NCBI GenBank assembly: GCA_030268105.1
Contig: BSDZ01000021.1
Location: forward strand, 1,364,001 to 1,428,000
Direction: 5' to 3'
Source of the DNA: Volvox africanus
Taxonomy: Eukaryota; Chlorophyta; Chlorophyceae; Chlamydomonadales; Volvocaceae
Length of the DNA: 64,000 bases
Translations under genes and position numbers: made by a program
Part shown: piece by piece, positions 53,520-64,000 of the stretch
How positions within the stretch are numbered: position 1 is the first letter of the stretch
How the letters are laid out: each line of letters starts with the position of its first letter
The notes under the pieces: generated by a model
Told to the model about the DNA's origin: nothing
Database searches by the model: none
Seen by the model: the letters and a program-made list of their open reading frames with translations, nothing else

Positions 53520-56500
53520 ATGCTGGTGGTGGCCGCCTCACCCTGCTCCGCGCACTGCCACGACCTTTCGTCCACGCCCTACGTGGGCTCGTGCCTAACA
53601 CATACACCCCCCTGGACAGTGGCCATGCCGCACTGGTGCCTCCGCGTGTTTCCCGGGCCACTTCCATGCGCTCGCACACAGCCGAGGTGCCCTCTTGCCT
53701 CGCAGGCCGATCCCAACGGGGAGGGGGGCGGCGATGGCCAGCCCTCGGAGCCTTGGCAGCCTCCTCCGGCCCTCCTGCCTATTCCCGCCATCCCGGTCAG
53801 CCAGCTGCCCCGAGCAATCGCGGATCAGCTGCGTCAGCCCTCTGTGGGAATCAGCGCGGGCGTCGGCGCCGTCAGTGCAGGCGGTAGCGGCGGCATGAGG
53901 CCCCAGGGACGCACCGCTAGCGTATCGCCCCCGCCTCGTGGCCCGCAGCTTGCCCTCCGACCAATCTTGGGACGAGCTCTGGATGGATCACCGCACGGCT
54001 CGCAGCTGCAGGCCGTTGTGCACATACCCACCGCGGGCCACGTGGGCACGTTTGAAGTAGGCCGCGGCGAGGCGGCAGCGATGGCGGCAGCCGCGAGATT
54101 ATCGCCGCTGCCGCCGTCAGAACCGGGGCCACGACCAGCAGGGGATGCCGCCACTCATCCGTCACTCCTGGGGGGATCTAATGCCGCCGCCGCCGCCGCC
54201 GCAGCAGCAGCAGCAGCAGTAGCAGCAAGCCCTCCCACAGCGTCTCTTGATGATCGTCTGCTGAGGCCCATGCCACCCTTGCAGATAGCGCTCCGCAGTG
54301 TGAGGTCGCTTCAGGAGCGCTCAGACAGCCCTGGCAGCGATGTGAGGGGCGAGGGTCTCGCACCGTTGCAGGACCTCCAGCAGCCGCCACTTCCGATGCG
54401 GCCACCGCCGGCGCCCCTTCGCCGGCCGCTAATGACCGCGCCCTCAGCCTCACTTGTCGGTTCTAGCCACCAGCTGGCAAGTACTTCTGACTTCGGCCTG
54501 CGGCCACTGCCCCGGGCCGTCTTAGCTTCAGCGTCTATGATCCCGCCCCCGCTGCCCTCGGCGCTGCCTCAGGCCCTTCATCTTGTTCCTTCTCTCACAC
54601 AACCACAGTCACTGCATGACCAGCCGCATTTGCTCCCATTAGCCGATCTAGGGTTTGAATCCGTGGCAGCCGGGCTGCTGGTCGATGCCGGCCAGCACGG
54701 CGGCGATGCTAGCATGATGGGGCTAGAAGGCGACGGCGGAGGTGACGGTATTGGAGGTTTGACGGAGGCCGGTCTTACGACGGCGATCCCCGAGCCGATC
54801 GAAGTCACAGTCGCAGTTCGCATGACCTCCACCAGCGGGAGACGGGGCCGGGAGGACTTCACCCGGGGAAACTACACGAAGGGCCAGCATGTCGGCAAGT
54901 TCGACGTGCCCCGCTACCTGGCCGGCCGAGACTGTATACATTATAATGGTCGCTGGATGTCTCGGTCGCACTTTGAAAAGGTAAGTGACGAGATGAGGTC
55001 ACGTCGTGCGGCCGACAGTTCGCACCACCGTGCGTCCGAAACCACGCTAGTTGAGCTGTTGAGCTCCTAAGGATAGTAAATCACTTTCAAGCTGCCCTTC
55101 TGTCCTTAGATTTCTATACCTTAAAAGTTATGTCTCGTTCGTCCATGCCCTAGCTGGGCACCTTCACAGGTCGTCCTTGCCCAAGCCCCGCACGCCTGCC
55201 CCGATTCACCCAGTCTATTCCTCCCTCCTCTCCTCACACCCGGCAGGTGGGAGGAAGCAAGATGGCGAAATGGTACCGCTCCATCCGCGTGTTGCCTGAT
55301 TTGGAGCCGCTGGGCGAATGGCTGGAGCGCCACGGCATGCCGGTCACCAAGGGCCCGTCGCGCCGCAGCAGCCGGCGACCGGCGGCACTCGACAGCGGCG
55401 ATGAGCAGTTGGGACTTGTGAGCCTAGGGACCGCCACAGGCCCCGAACTTCCCGAGCTTCCCGATCTATCGGTCGTGGACACCTCCCCTCCTCCCCCGGC
55501 ACCAACCCTGGCGGTCGCGCCTGTCCGGCACCTGGATATGAACAGTCCCGTGCCGGATCCCTTGCTAGACACCATCGGCGACAGCGCAACAGTTAGCGGT
55601 GGCGGGCGCGCCGAAAAGGGGAGTACCGGCAGTGGTGGCGGCAGAAACAGCTCCGATAGGGCCTTTCTCCAGCGGTTGATGAATACCCTGCCGCGTGCTT
55701 CCCAGAGGTTCCTGCTGACGCCGCCTCCAGGGCGCGAGCCACCGGCCGTCGCTCGTGGAACTAGCTCGCCAACCTGGGGCGGCAATAGGGGCGCGGTGTC
55801 AGCTGCGTTGACGCCGCCGCCAATGCCCCCCCTAGATTCTGACCTGCTGGCCGCTCTTCCGCGCACTGGCAGCAGCAGCGCTGAGGCTCTTTTACCTGAT
55901 CGCATGGAAAGGGTTCCGGTCCGTCGTCGCGCAATGCAGCCATCGGAGCTGCACCACGTAGGCGGCGAAGCTGGGACACCGCCTTCGGCTAAGCTGCCCG
56001 TCAACCCGTCGCAGCAGTTCCCGCTACAGCGGTACCCGCAACTGCCGCCGCCGTTGCCGCAGTCTCTTCACAGCGCTGACGCGACGCAGGCTTTCTCTGG
56101 GCGGGATCTTCGAGGGATCGGAGACACGGTACCGCAATCTCTTAGGCGGTCACTCGCCGGAATGGGCAGCGGTTACGCCGCTGAGCATTCTGATGAAGGC
56201 TATGAGGAAGTGGATGGCGAGTCTCTGGGGCCCTTCGACCATGGCGTGCAAGATACTGGCCAGCGGCAACGATTCTGGGGGGAGCCACAGCCACCGCCAC
56301 CGCAGCCACCGCGACTGTCTCATATGCGCACCAACAATACATCGTCCCAACAGACGCAGCGAATCCGTCGGCTCCATGCCGGCGCCGCAGGGCTGGGTGA
56401 GGTTCCGGAGCGCTATCGGCCAATGCCGTATTCCAGTGTGGAACAGCGCCAACAGCTCCACGAGGATCCTGACCCAGACATCTCAGACTTGCCCCCTCAG

Positions 56501-57700
56501 GCACACGTGTCACCCACACGGCGGCAACTTGTCGGCAGTCTGTCTTCCCTTCAGGGCAGGGTCTCGGCGGGGGGGCTCTCGACAGCTCATGATTTACTTT
56601 TGCGGGCAATGGCAGCAGAGGTAACGACGACGACGCCCTCGCCGCCCCCGCCCCCGCCGCCAACCGTGCCATCGCAGCGCTACATTGCCACCCCATCCGC
56701 CGGAGCACGGTACTTTCGCGGCCAGTACGACAGCCAGCAGAGCTTTTCCGGTGAAGCTCCCGGCCGGGGCTTTCATGATGGCGGTTCACCTGGAGTTCCT
56801 GCATCCCCACCACAACCGGCACGTCCACCGCCACCGCAGCAGCAACCCCAGCAGCCCCAGCAGCCGTCCGAGCAGCAGCAGCAGTCCCAGAAGCAGCAGC
56901 AGCAGCAGCCCCAGCAGCAGCAGCAGCCCCAGCAGCAGCAGCAGCCCCAGCAGCAGCAGCCCCAGCCGTCCCAGCAGCAGCAGCAGCAGCAGCAGTCCCA
57001 GCAGCAGCAGTCCCAGCAGCAGCAGCCCCAGCCCCAGCCGTCCCAGCAGCAGCAGCAGGGCCCGAGCCGGCCCCAACCTTACATCCCCCGCCATCCCCAT
57101 TGGCGCAAGCGGGCGTTTGCAGCCTATGCGGAGGGAGCCTCCCTGGAAGCGCATCACGCCGAGGAGCAGTCACCGCTACCCCCACATCTCCCTGCTCCAC
57201 ATGAGGCGGCGCCCCAGCAGCAGCAGCCCCAGCAGCAGCAGCCCCAGCAGCAGCAGCAGGCCCGGCAACAACAACATCCCTCACATCAACACTCATCGCA
57301 GCATCCGTCCATGGGGACATCGGTGGCTCTGGATCTACGGGAGCCAGGGGGGGAGTTCGATCTGCATGCAGCACAGCGGCGGCTGATCCGGCGCCGGGGC
57401 TCGCAGCAGCAGTCGGAGCATTTCCCGCAACATCAGCAGCGGAACCAGCAGCAGCAGGGATTTGTGGAGCAGGCAGAGCGGGAAGGGCACGAGGAGGAAG
57501 ACGACGACGAGGAGGAGGACGAGGACGAGGAGGGCGAGGACGAGGAGGCTCATGCGGCGGGACTGGCGCAAAATCCGCCGAACGGTGCCGTGCCCAGCCG
57601 CCGCCGACGACGACGACGCCGACGACGGAGCCGGCTGGGTCTGCTAGCGCCATCCCCGCTTCAAGGAGCCGAACCCAGTTCTGGTGATCATCATGAGTGA
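53520..57700 (+). CDS. VARL locus D: RegA-like regulator with one VARL domain, poly-Gln and acidic/basic tail
   Basis: Exon 1 ends at 54980 (487 codons if the ATG at 53520 is used). Exon 2, 55247-57700, adds 817 codons plus stop. They join at phase 0 across a 266-base intron for about 1300 residues. A CCTCGCAG acceptor at about 53705 suggests exon 1 may instead begin there (DPNGEGGGDGQPSEPW) with upstream exons unseen. Exon 1 is Pro/Ala/Leu-rich and ends EVTVAVRMTSTSGRRGRED, HVGKFDVPRYLAGRDCIHYN, SRSHFEK. Exon 2 opens GGSKMAKWYRSIRVLPD, EWLERHGMPVTKGP, then RRSSRRP. A long Pro/Gln-rich tail with interrupted CAG-encoded Gln (56836-57056) follows, then an acidic run (about 57490-57550) and an Arg-rich run (about 57597-57635) that could be a nuclear localisation signal. 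The stop at 57698-57700 may be bypassed by splicing to 59420-59662. Confidence 0.72.
54793..55375 (+). other. VARL domain of locus D
   Basis: First half: PIEVTVAVRM, YTKGQHVGKFDVPRYLAG, CIHYNGRWMSRSHFEK (to 54980). Second half from 55247: VGGSKMAKWYRSIRVLP, DLEPLGEWLERHGM, ending RRSSRRP rather than RRSRKR. Lys replaces the Cys-Gly or Cys pair before the Phe-Asp motif that loci A and C carry. Confidence 0.75.
56836..57060. repeat. Interrupted CAG/CCC-CAG coding repeat
   Basis: Runs of CAG broken by CCC and TCC codons in locus D exon 2, giving Gln blocks separated by Pro and Ser. The opposite-strand poly-Ala/Gly frames across this part are shadows. Confidence 0.9.
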
Positions 57701-59419
57701 CAATGGGCACGTAGGATCTCCTGCTGATCGACGGATGTGCTGGACGAGTTGTCGACTCGAACAGAATGCTGTCGGCAATACACTTGAGCCGGTTGCTGCC
57801 ATTGCCTTTGCAATTGCCATTGTCACTGTTATTGATTCTATGCGTAACGGACGGACCCGCGGGTGTATAGACGGGAATATTGGCCCCATAGGGCCCCTCG
57901 CCAAAGCGTGTACCGTACCCGGACTTCTCTGGACTGAAACCTGTGTTCTTCTTTGAATGTGAGGAGGGCGGAGCCGCCAAAGCGCATGCCAGTGCATGTC
58001 CCGATGTGGCTTGTTTCGGATAATCCGATTGAGGCCTGCATGTTGTCCAGATTAATATACCTGATGATGGCTCGCAGCTGCTTTTATCCCCGTGCATCTT
58101 GTGGGCGCGCCTTATGTATGGGCCGTATGTATAGGCGCACACGTATTTGACTGACACGTTGCCGACTTGCCATGTGACTGCCCCAACCGGGCTCAAACTG
58201 CGATATAGTGGGCCGTTTTTAACTTTTGCCGCCGGCGCCACCCAATGCGCTGGCGGTACATCAAACTGATACCAGGGCGCAAGCTGGCGCGGCGCAGCTT
58301 CGTTTTGCGCTGTCTTGTGTATAGCGTGTCTGTTTGCGAAAAGTAGTGTTTCTTGCGCGCTTTGTTCTGCTAGGCTGCGCCTTGCCATATTGTGTTTCTC
58401 CAACCTTTATACCTCGTTGCGTCGCAGCGTGACATGTGAAAAGTGTATGTGTACATGTTTGCGTCCTTGCCCCGGTCCTTTCTGCGCGTCTTTCCCTGCG
58501 CCGCGATGACCCTTTTTCGCTGCTTCGCTGCACGCACCTACACACTCACCTACATACCTTTCGACTGCCAAAGAGCGAAGATTTTCCGCATGCGTGTGTC
58601 TATATACCTATCCCTACAGTCGTGCACCTGTACCCGTTCCGGCGATTGCAGTAACGGCTATGAAGCCACGGTTAGTTGCAAATTGGGGGCTGTTCTCCGC
58701 AGGGCACGTTTATATGGTTCTGTTCTGTTGTGTTGTGTTATGCATGCAGTCGGGGACTGGTTCAAATATTTGGAAGGTGAGGGGCAGGAGAGGGGCAACC
58801 GGACAGGCTGGAGGAAGAGGCTGGGCATTTTGATACCGGTATTGAGGCATCCGCGTCCTATCTACCTAGCAAGCAAGCAAGCACGTTGTGATGTGGCATG
58901 ACCTGATCTGATCTGGTGATGGGGGCCTTATTGCGAATTACTTTGGCTGACTCATTCATCAGTGACCTACGTTAGTTGCGATGTTCGAACGAGTACCTGT
59001 TTTGGAGACCGCAGCCGCCACCAAGAAGTGGACAGACAACGGCTGCTAACTAGCTGTCAACAAGATTTTGGAAACGCATTGACATGGGACCTATTTATGC
59101 CCCTTGTGCTGCCATTGCGGGCACCGACGGAGGCTTGGTGCGCGGTGGGTACATATTCCTGTTTTACACTAATACCCGTATTGCGCCACATGCTGCAATG
59201 CCGTATATGCCGTATATGCTGGCGAATCAAACGGACCGGGAACACCCTGTCGGGAAACTGAACCCTGGGAACGATGCCGCCACCCCATGTGGGTGCGTGG
59301 GATATTTGGAAGGGAACCGCTGAAGGTTGTACGGAACCTCGGAGACGGCGCAGATGGTGTTGACCATTTAATTCGTTCGGTCCGCACACGCACATGCACG
59401 GACCCAAAACTCACAACAG
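57701..59419. other. Stretch between the locus D stop and the candidate terminal exon
   Basis: No gene of its own recognised. It may be intron or 3' UTR of locus D. Short acceptor/donor pairs, for example around 58749-58779, are too small to support exons by themselves. The long minus-strand open frame that enters from 56142 is a shadow of locus D. Confidence 0.35.
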
Positions 59420-59662
59420 CAGCACCCACAGCAGCCACAGCCGCCGCCACAGCAGCAGCACTCGCCAGCTGATGCCGGCCCTAGTGGTGCTTCGGCCGCT
59501 GCTAGGCCTTGGAGTGCGGTATTTGAGCGCACATGTGTGCCACAGGCATCTGGTAGCTTTGCTTCCGCTGCTGCCAGTTTCCTAACTTGGCTATGTGAGA
59601 TGAGGCAGCAATTACAGCTAGCGATGCGCGAGACTGATACCCGCTGGTTTGTATTTGGATAG
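59420..59662 (+). CDS. Candidate 3' terminal exon, possibly of locus D
   Basis: After a CACAACAG acceptor an 80-codon frame reads QHPQQPQPPPQQQHSPADAG, then SGASAAARPWSAVFERTCVP, SFASAAASFLTWLCEMRQ, QLQLAMRETDTRWFVFG and TAG at 59660-59662. The Pro/Gln-rich start matches the VARL tails, and a TGTAA at 59771 follows at a normal distance. I found no TGTAA shortly after the 57700 stop. A clear phase-0 donor in locus D exon 2 was not identified, so the link is an inference. Confidence 0.42.
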   Translation, partial: QHPQQPQPPPQQQHSPADAGPSGASAAARPWSAVFERTCVPQASGSFASAAASFLTWLCEMRQQLQLAMRETDTRWFVFG

Positions 59663-59770
59663 GGATAACTTGCGGCTGATACTAATCGCGGGGAAGCTGA
59701 CCAGAAAGAGTCGCCCTTCTGGCGTATGAAGGGTTCGGTCAGGTTTGCAGCGGTAAAGGGTTAAGGACGG

Positions 59771-59775
59771 TGTAA
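59771..59775 (+). terminator. TGTAA poly(A) signal
   Basis: Located 109 bases after the stop of the candidate terminal exon at 59662. Confidence 0.4.
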
Positions 59776-59954
59776 GAAAGGAAGTCCATGTTGTGAGAGT
59801 CTGCTTATAAGAGCTCATCACCGACGCCAATGCGTCAAGGCCATCTGACAGGCTGCAGCCGAAGGACCTGTGAACCTTAACGCCCGCCCACCACCTACCG
59901 CCCTCCGCAGAAGATCGACAAGGGCTTCATTCCCAGGTGGTGGAAATCCCGGCA

Positions 59955-61062
59955 ATCGGACAGTTCCGGAAATTTGGGAGTTTCAGAGCTGCTGAGATCA
60001 ATTAAAGCATGGCACGTTTCGCTTGGCTTAGATTTTGCCAGCGATGAATGACATGACCTCACCCACGTGCACCATGGTCAGACTGTTTTGACTGTCTCTC
60101 TCTATGTGTATATACATATGCGGGCACGTGCATGTGTCGCGCTCATTGCCCTACTTCCTGCACCCAAGCACTTCACTCGTTATCATGGGTGAGCGGCCTG
60201 GACAAGCGAATGTCAAATATTTGTGTTTTTGGGGGTCTGCTTTCAACAGGGAGCTTCTTCGGCTGCGGTGACAACTGCTGCAAGACCGACAGCATGACAC
60301 GTGGGCGAGTATGCTGGGCTGCTCAAGCCGGACAGCAGCTGGCAATGATAGCGGGGCTCTCTACGAACGGATGACTCATCAGCTACCAGGACCTTCACTG
60401 GACGAACGACAGTAATCCTTCGACTCAGGCAAAAAACGTCGTGAATCTGTCCATGCTTGCTGCAGTCGTCGATACGCTTCTAAGGACATGATGTTGATTG
60501 CGCATGATGTCCCGATGAAGAGGTCCGGAGACCGCCGGTGCTGTTTGTGTGCTGGACTGCTTGGAATGCTACATTAGCTGGACCGGTACCCTAGAGCGAA
60601 GCTGATGTTGCATAACCGTGTGTTGTTCTTTGTGGCACCACGTTGGTTTTGTGGAAGTCTGAAAGTGCGTTTCTGTGCAGAAGATATGTGAATATGCCAA
60701 TCAGCAGGCACACATATGTATATACACAAAGCGAGAGACAGTTATTGACAGGAAAAACAGAAACAAGTTGAAGTAATGAATGTCTTACTCATTCCGTCTG
60801 TTAGCAAGGGCGATGGCTAGCAGCTCATTTTAACGAGCGGACCTAACACAAGCTCGCCCAGTATCGGTGTCGGCAGCTCGCTGTCTCCTCGCCAGCTATA
60901 CTAAGCAAAACGCCGTCCAATCGGACAAACAGTCTAACCATGGTGCACGTGGGTGAGGTCATGTCATTTATCGCTGGCGAAATCCAAGCCAAGGAAAACG
61001 TGCAACGCTTTAATTGATCTCAGCAGCTCTGAAACTCCCCAATTTTCGAAACTGTCCGAAAC
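59955..61062. repeat. Long imperfect inverted repeat, about 1.1 kb span
   Basis: The left arm (about 59955-60120) is similar to the reverse complement of two right-arm parts: about 60935-61062 (outer) and about 60705-60745 (inner), separated in the right arm by about 190 extra bases. The outer match covers roughly 135 bases at high identity by eye, including GACCTCACCCACGTGCACCA on the left and its complement on the right. The interior has no convincing protein. It could be a foldback or terminal-inverted-repeat element, or a locus for a long hairpin RNA. Confidence 0.65.
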
Positions 61063-64000
61063 GGTACCGCGTTCGCGCAGCAAGGATGTGAGAAGCTGCA
61101 AGGCTACTTAATAACACGGCTACCGAACTTCCGCCAGCCATAGAATGGATAACTGAATAGCCAACGTTATAAGGTACAACGGCCTTTATCGTAATACCTG
61201 GACGAGTTGCGGAAAACGTAACTGTACATATCTGTCCTTTTCACGCCTCAAAATATAAGGGTTAATAATTAAGTAATATGCATAGGAAATATAGACGAAT
61301 GGCGAAAGACACACCGCGCCACGGCTACAATTTTAGATCTCCTTAAAAATGAGGTCTGCTGTCATAAAGATTAACTTGTAATAACCGCTAAACATCATGC
61401 CACTTTGGGGATACATCGTATTCTGTGGTCATTTACCCATACATGGCGGGAAGGCATTTGGGTGGCAACTCGCGGTAGGTATCTCAATCAACACCCGGGG
61501 TACTGGTTTCCAATGTTTATAGTTAAAACTGTTTGCTAGTGCGACGAACTTGTTTATATTGTTTATTGCAGTGGATGGCAGGCGCAGGTACGGCTCGCGA
61601 TGCATTGTTGTTGGCAACAAAGTTCACAGATAGGTGGATTATACGCAAAGCCGGTATTTTATGCAGTCATTTATACTTAACGTAAATAATGCGTTGTATT
61701 GCTTCGAGCACATTTTACGGTCGCGGAAATGATTGCGGCAGTTACCAGTGTTGGGCAAATTGCACAAGGTTATGCGCTCGCTCAAGTGTGTTAAACAAAA
61801 CTTATAATTTATTTCTAGTACTTGCACGTCTTACTTTGGCATGCTACTTTTAACCTCATGGAGAGTTACGATGATTTTCATTGCGCATCACCGCCCACCA
61901 CTCGCACACCACGCAATGCACGGCATTAAAACTCCTGTCCGACAACTTCCTATGCACATGACATAAGTACAGAACAATCATGACAAGCAACACAAAATGT
62001 GCCACTCTATTGCTATTTATTTATCAAAGTGCACCCACGAACCAGAGTTTGGCAAAATTTCTTAGAGCTAGCTGTCACGTCCACTTTGAATCATTACTGT
62101 CAAGATATATTCATATATTGTCCACTTACATTATGAATACATCTTCAAGTCGGGTTCACATTATGTATCAAGTGCAGCTTGTAGACCGACACGCCGTCGC
62201 CATTCCACATCACGACCGATGGTTTCGGAATCTTATAGTACGCTTTCGTTGAGGTAGCCCCTCGCACAAGCGAGCCTAGTGAGCGAAATGATTTTTTATA
62301 CCATCATACAAAGCCCTTCAGACAAGATGAACACAGTTTGCCCTGAAAACTGCGCCAAAAGAATCAGCGCAAGAGTCTCTCTTGTTCCTGTTTTTGTCTG
62401 TTCCACATATGTTCCATATAAACCCATATAAAAGAAGAAATTGATGTATTGCATTTAAAATGGAGATTTGTTGCGAAAATGCTCATGATTGTACAAAGCA
62501 ATTGGGCAAATTGTCAGGCGGCTGAGTCATCAACCCAAAGTGACACATCCGGAACCTAGCCAATCCGGATTATAAGGGTCCCATTTTCCTTAATTGAAGT
62601 TAGATATCCTCATCTATTAACTGAAGGCTAACCATCATCTAGACAGACCCAATATCAGCCAAAGGGTGCATTACATCCACTAACCTTGCCCCATGCGAGA
62701 CCACCCCCTATCCGAGAAGGGGGTGCGAGGCCTAACACTCAGGCCCAGCCGGATACGTATCTGTACCTGTAGGCTTTAGGCTAGCAAGGATCCTGCTAGG
62801 TATCAGGGCCGGGTTATCTGCTATCCTATCTGATCGAAACCCCTAGATATGTATCTGCGTGGCTATCTGCTAGGTATCCGATAGCCTTCTGATAGGTAGC
62901 TGCTAGTCCTACGATGTTTATAAGGTATGAGCCTGGTGTAAGGTATGAGCCTGGTATAAGGTACATCCTGTGATTTTTACAACCTTCAGTATTGTGACGT
63001 GCATATAGTTAGATTACGTATACATGGTCATATCAATTTCATTCCCACGATGATCTTTAAAGATCTTACATCCTGCCTCTAAGGAACATCCCACAAACAG
63101 TTGATGTTCTCCATCTATTGTTTTGTTGTTGAGGCATTCCATCATCAGAGTATGTACATTAAGATTAGATTTAACTTATGAATGTAAATCCGGTGCAATA
63201 AAGTAAGTTTTCCGCCTCGACGCGGACGTGGATAAGTGACCCTAAGCTGCACTAATGGATCTCACGTCCGTCCGGTGGTGGGTCGCTCCTGAGCAATTCA
63301 CCACCAACTATCACAGATTATTTGTATCTCAGAATCACAGCTAATATAAAGTTATATAATAAGATATATAAGCCTTTAAAAATTTAACATCGTACATCGT
63401 ACATATTCGATATATGTTGCTACAGCCCATAGTGTCGATACATGACCTAAGTGCAGGATAACGATCTGATACCATCTATAACGCGCATAGAGTTACATAA
63501 TCTGTAATATATCGCTAGAATCGAACATGCAAATAGACTTGGAGCGGACTACACAAAAGAATAACTTTATGTACGGCACTTGGCGTTAACAATTCTATTA
63601 CTCGCTCGTTTCCAACAGTCGATCCGTGCAATTGGTATTTGTATGATCTAGTCCCTTGTTGAAGAGAGCCCGCATGCACGTAAAGATAACAATTCCCGCG
63701 GGAACTCAAGGCGCGTGCGTGCGTTCATCCTAAGCCTCTCTCTTGGCGAACATTCAACGGATACTTAAATAAACTCTAGGTAAGTGGATGAGATATAAAA
63801 CTGTTAAAATGTGGCCAGGCAAATTTCAAGGAAGAAACATAGAACAACTAACAGATGTTTGTGGGCCGTAAAGTTTACAAGTTTTAGTCTGACATCGGAT
63901 AGCCTAGCAGGCCTATCTGTTGAGTCTTGGGTGGTGCAAACCGTGACAGATGCGGTTAAGACATGAATGGTGCAAACCCTGGCAGTTGCACCCTTGGAGT
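61063..64000. other. AT-rich region with no gene seen
   Basis: Only short open frames. It contains a run of GATA/CTAG-rich near-repeats at about 62740-62910, a 20-base tandem (TAAGGTATGAGCCTGGT) at about 62925-62965, and a small ACCCCCT/AGGGGGT hairpin at about 62704-62724. Confidence 0.45.
62925..62968. repeat. Short tandem repeat of TAAGGTATGAGCCTGGT
   Basis: Two full copies and a partial third in direct orientation. No coding context. Confidence 0.7.

Noticed and set aside
56142..58403. A 753-codon minus-strand open frame
   Set aside because: It lies opposite locus D exon 2. Its Ala/Gly/Pro runs are the complement of CAG and Pro codons, and it lacks exon or domain signals.

Overview
The window looks like nuclear DNA of a volvocine green alga, most likely a multicellular member of the Volvocaceae. 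It has many short GT-AG introns, TGTAA polyadenylation signals downstream of stops, GC-rich exons in more AT-rich intergenic DNA, long (TGTATG)n and (GGTGAT)n tracts, and four plus-strand loci encoding the VARL (volvocine algal RegA-like, SAND-type) DNA-binding domain. A tandem array of such genes is known as the reg cluster (regA with rls paralogues in Volvox carteri). I could not assign individual loci to named reg/rls genes, so no symbols are given.

Layout. (1) 1-16.8 kb: one plus-strand gene of about 34 exons, open at its 5' end. Most reconstructed junctions join in phase. It encodes a roughly 2000-residue protein with a class-II glutamine amidotransferase domain (HPH and HNGDFDF motifs), low-complexity inserts, a SIS phosphosugar-binding domain (SQSGQT motif), hydrophobic segments and a long C-terminal part. 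It resembles a GlmS-type enzyme built into a membrane protein. (2) 17-19.6 kb: no gene seen. (3) 19.6-28.1 kb: VARL locus A, which carries two complete VARL domains in one gene because its middle exon fuses the end of one VARL copy to the start of the next. (4) 31.2-34.0 kb: VARL locus B. (5) 36.6-37.5 kb: a decayed copy of locus B. (6) 38.5-48.8 kb: VARL locus C, whose 5' flank and first exon are a diverged duplicate of those of locus A. (7) 53.5-57.7 kb, possibly to 59.66 kb: VARL locus D. (8) 59.95-61.06 kb: a long imperfect inverted repeat. (9) 61.1-64.0 kb: AT-rich DNA with no gene seen.

All VARL loci share one architecture. Exon 1 is rich in Pro, Gln, Ala, Gly and Ser and ends in the first half of VARL at Phe-Glu-Lys. 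A phase-0 intron follows at exactly that point. The next exon opens with Gly-Gly-Ser and the basic KMAKWYRS motif, followed by a long Gln/Pro/Ala-rich tail. This fits nuclear transcription regulators of the RegA type, which in Volvox repress reproductive functions in somatic cells. The array has been shaped by tandem duplication, an in-frame gene fusion, pseudogene decay and probable gene conversion. Exon coordinates were worked out by eye and may be off by one or two bases.
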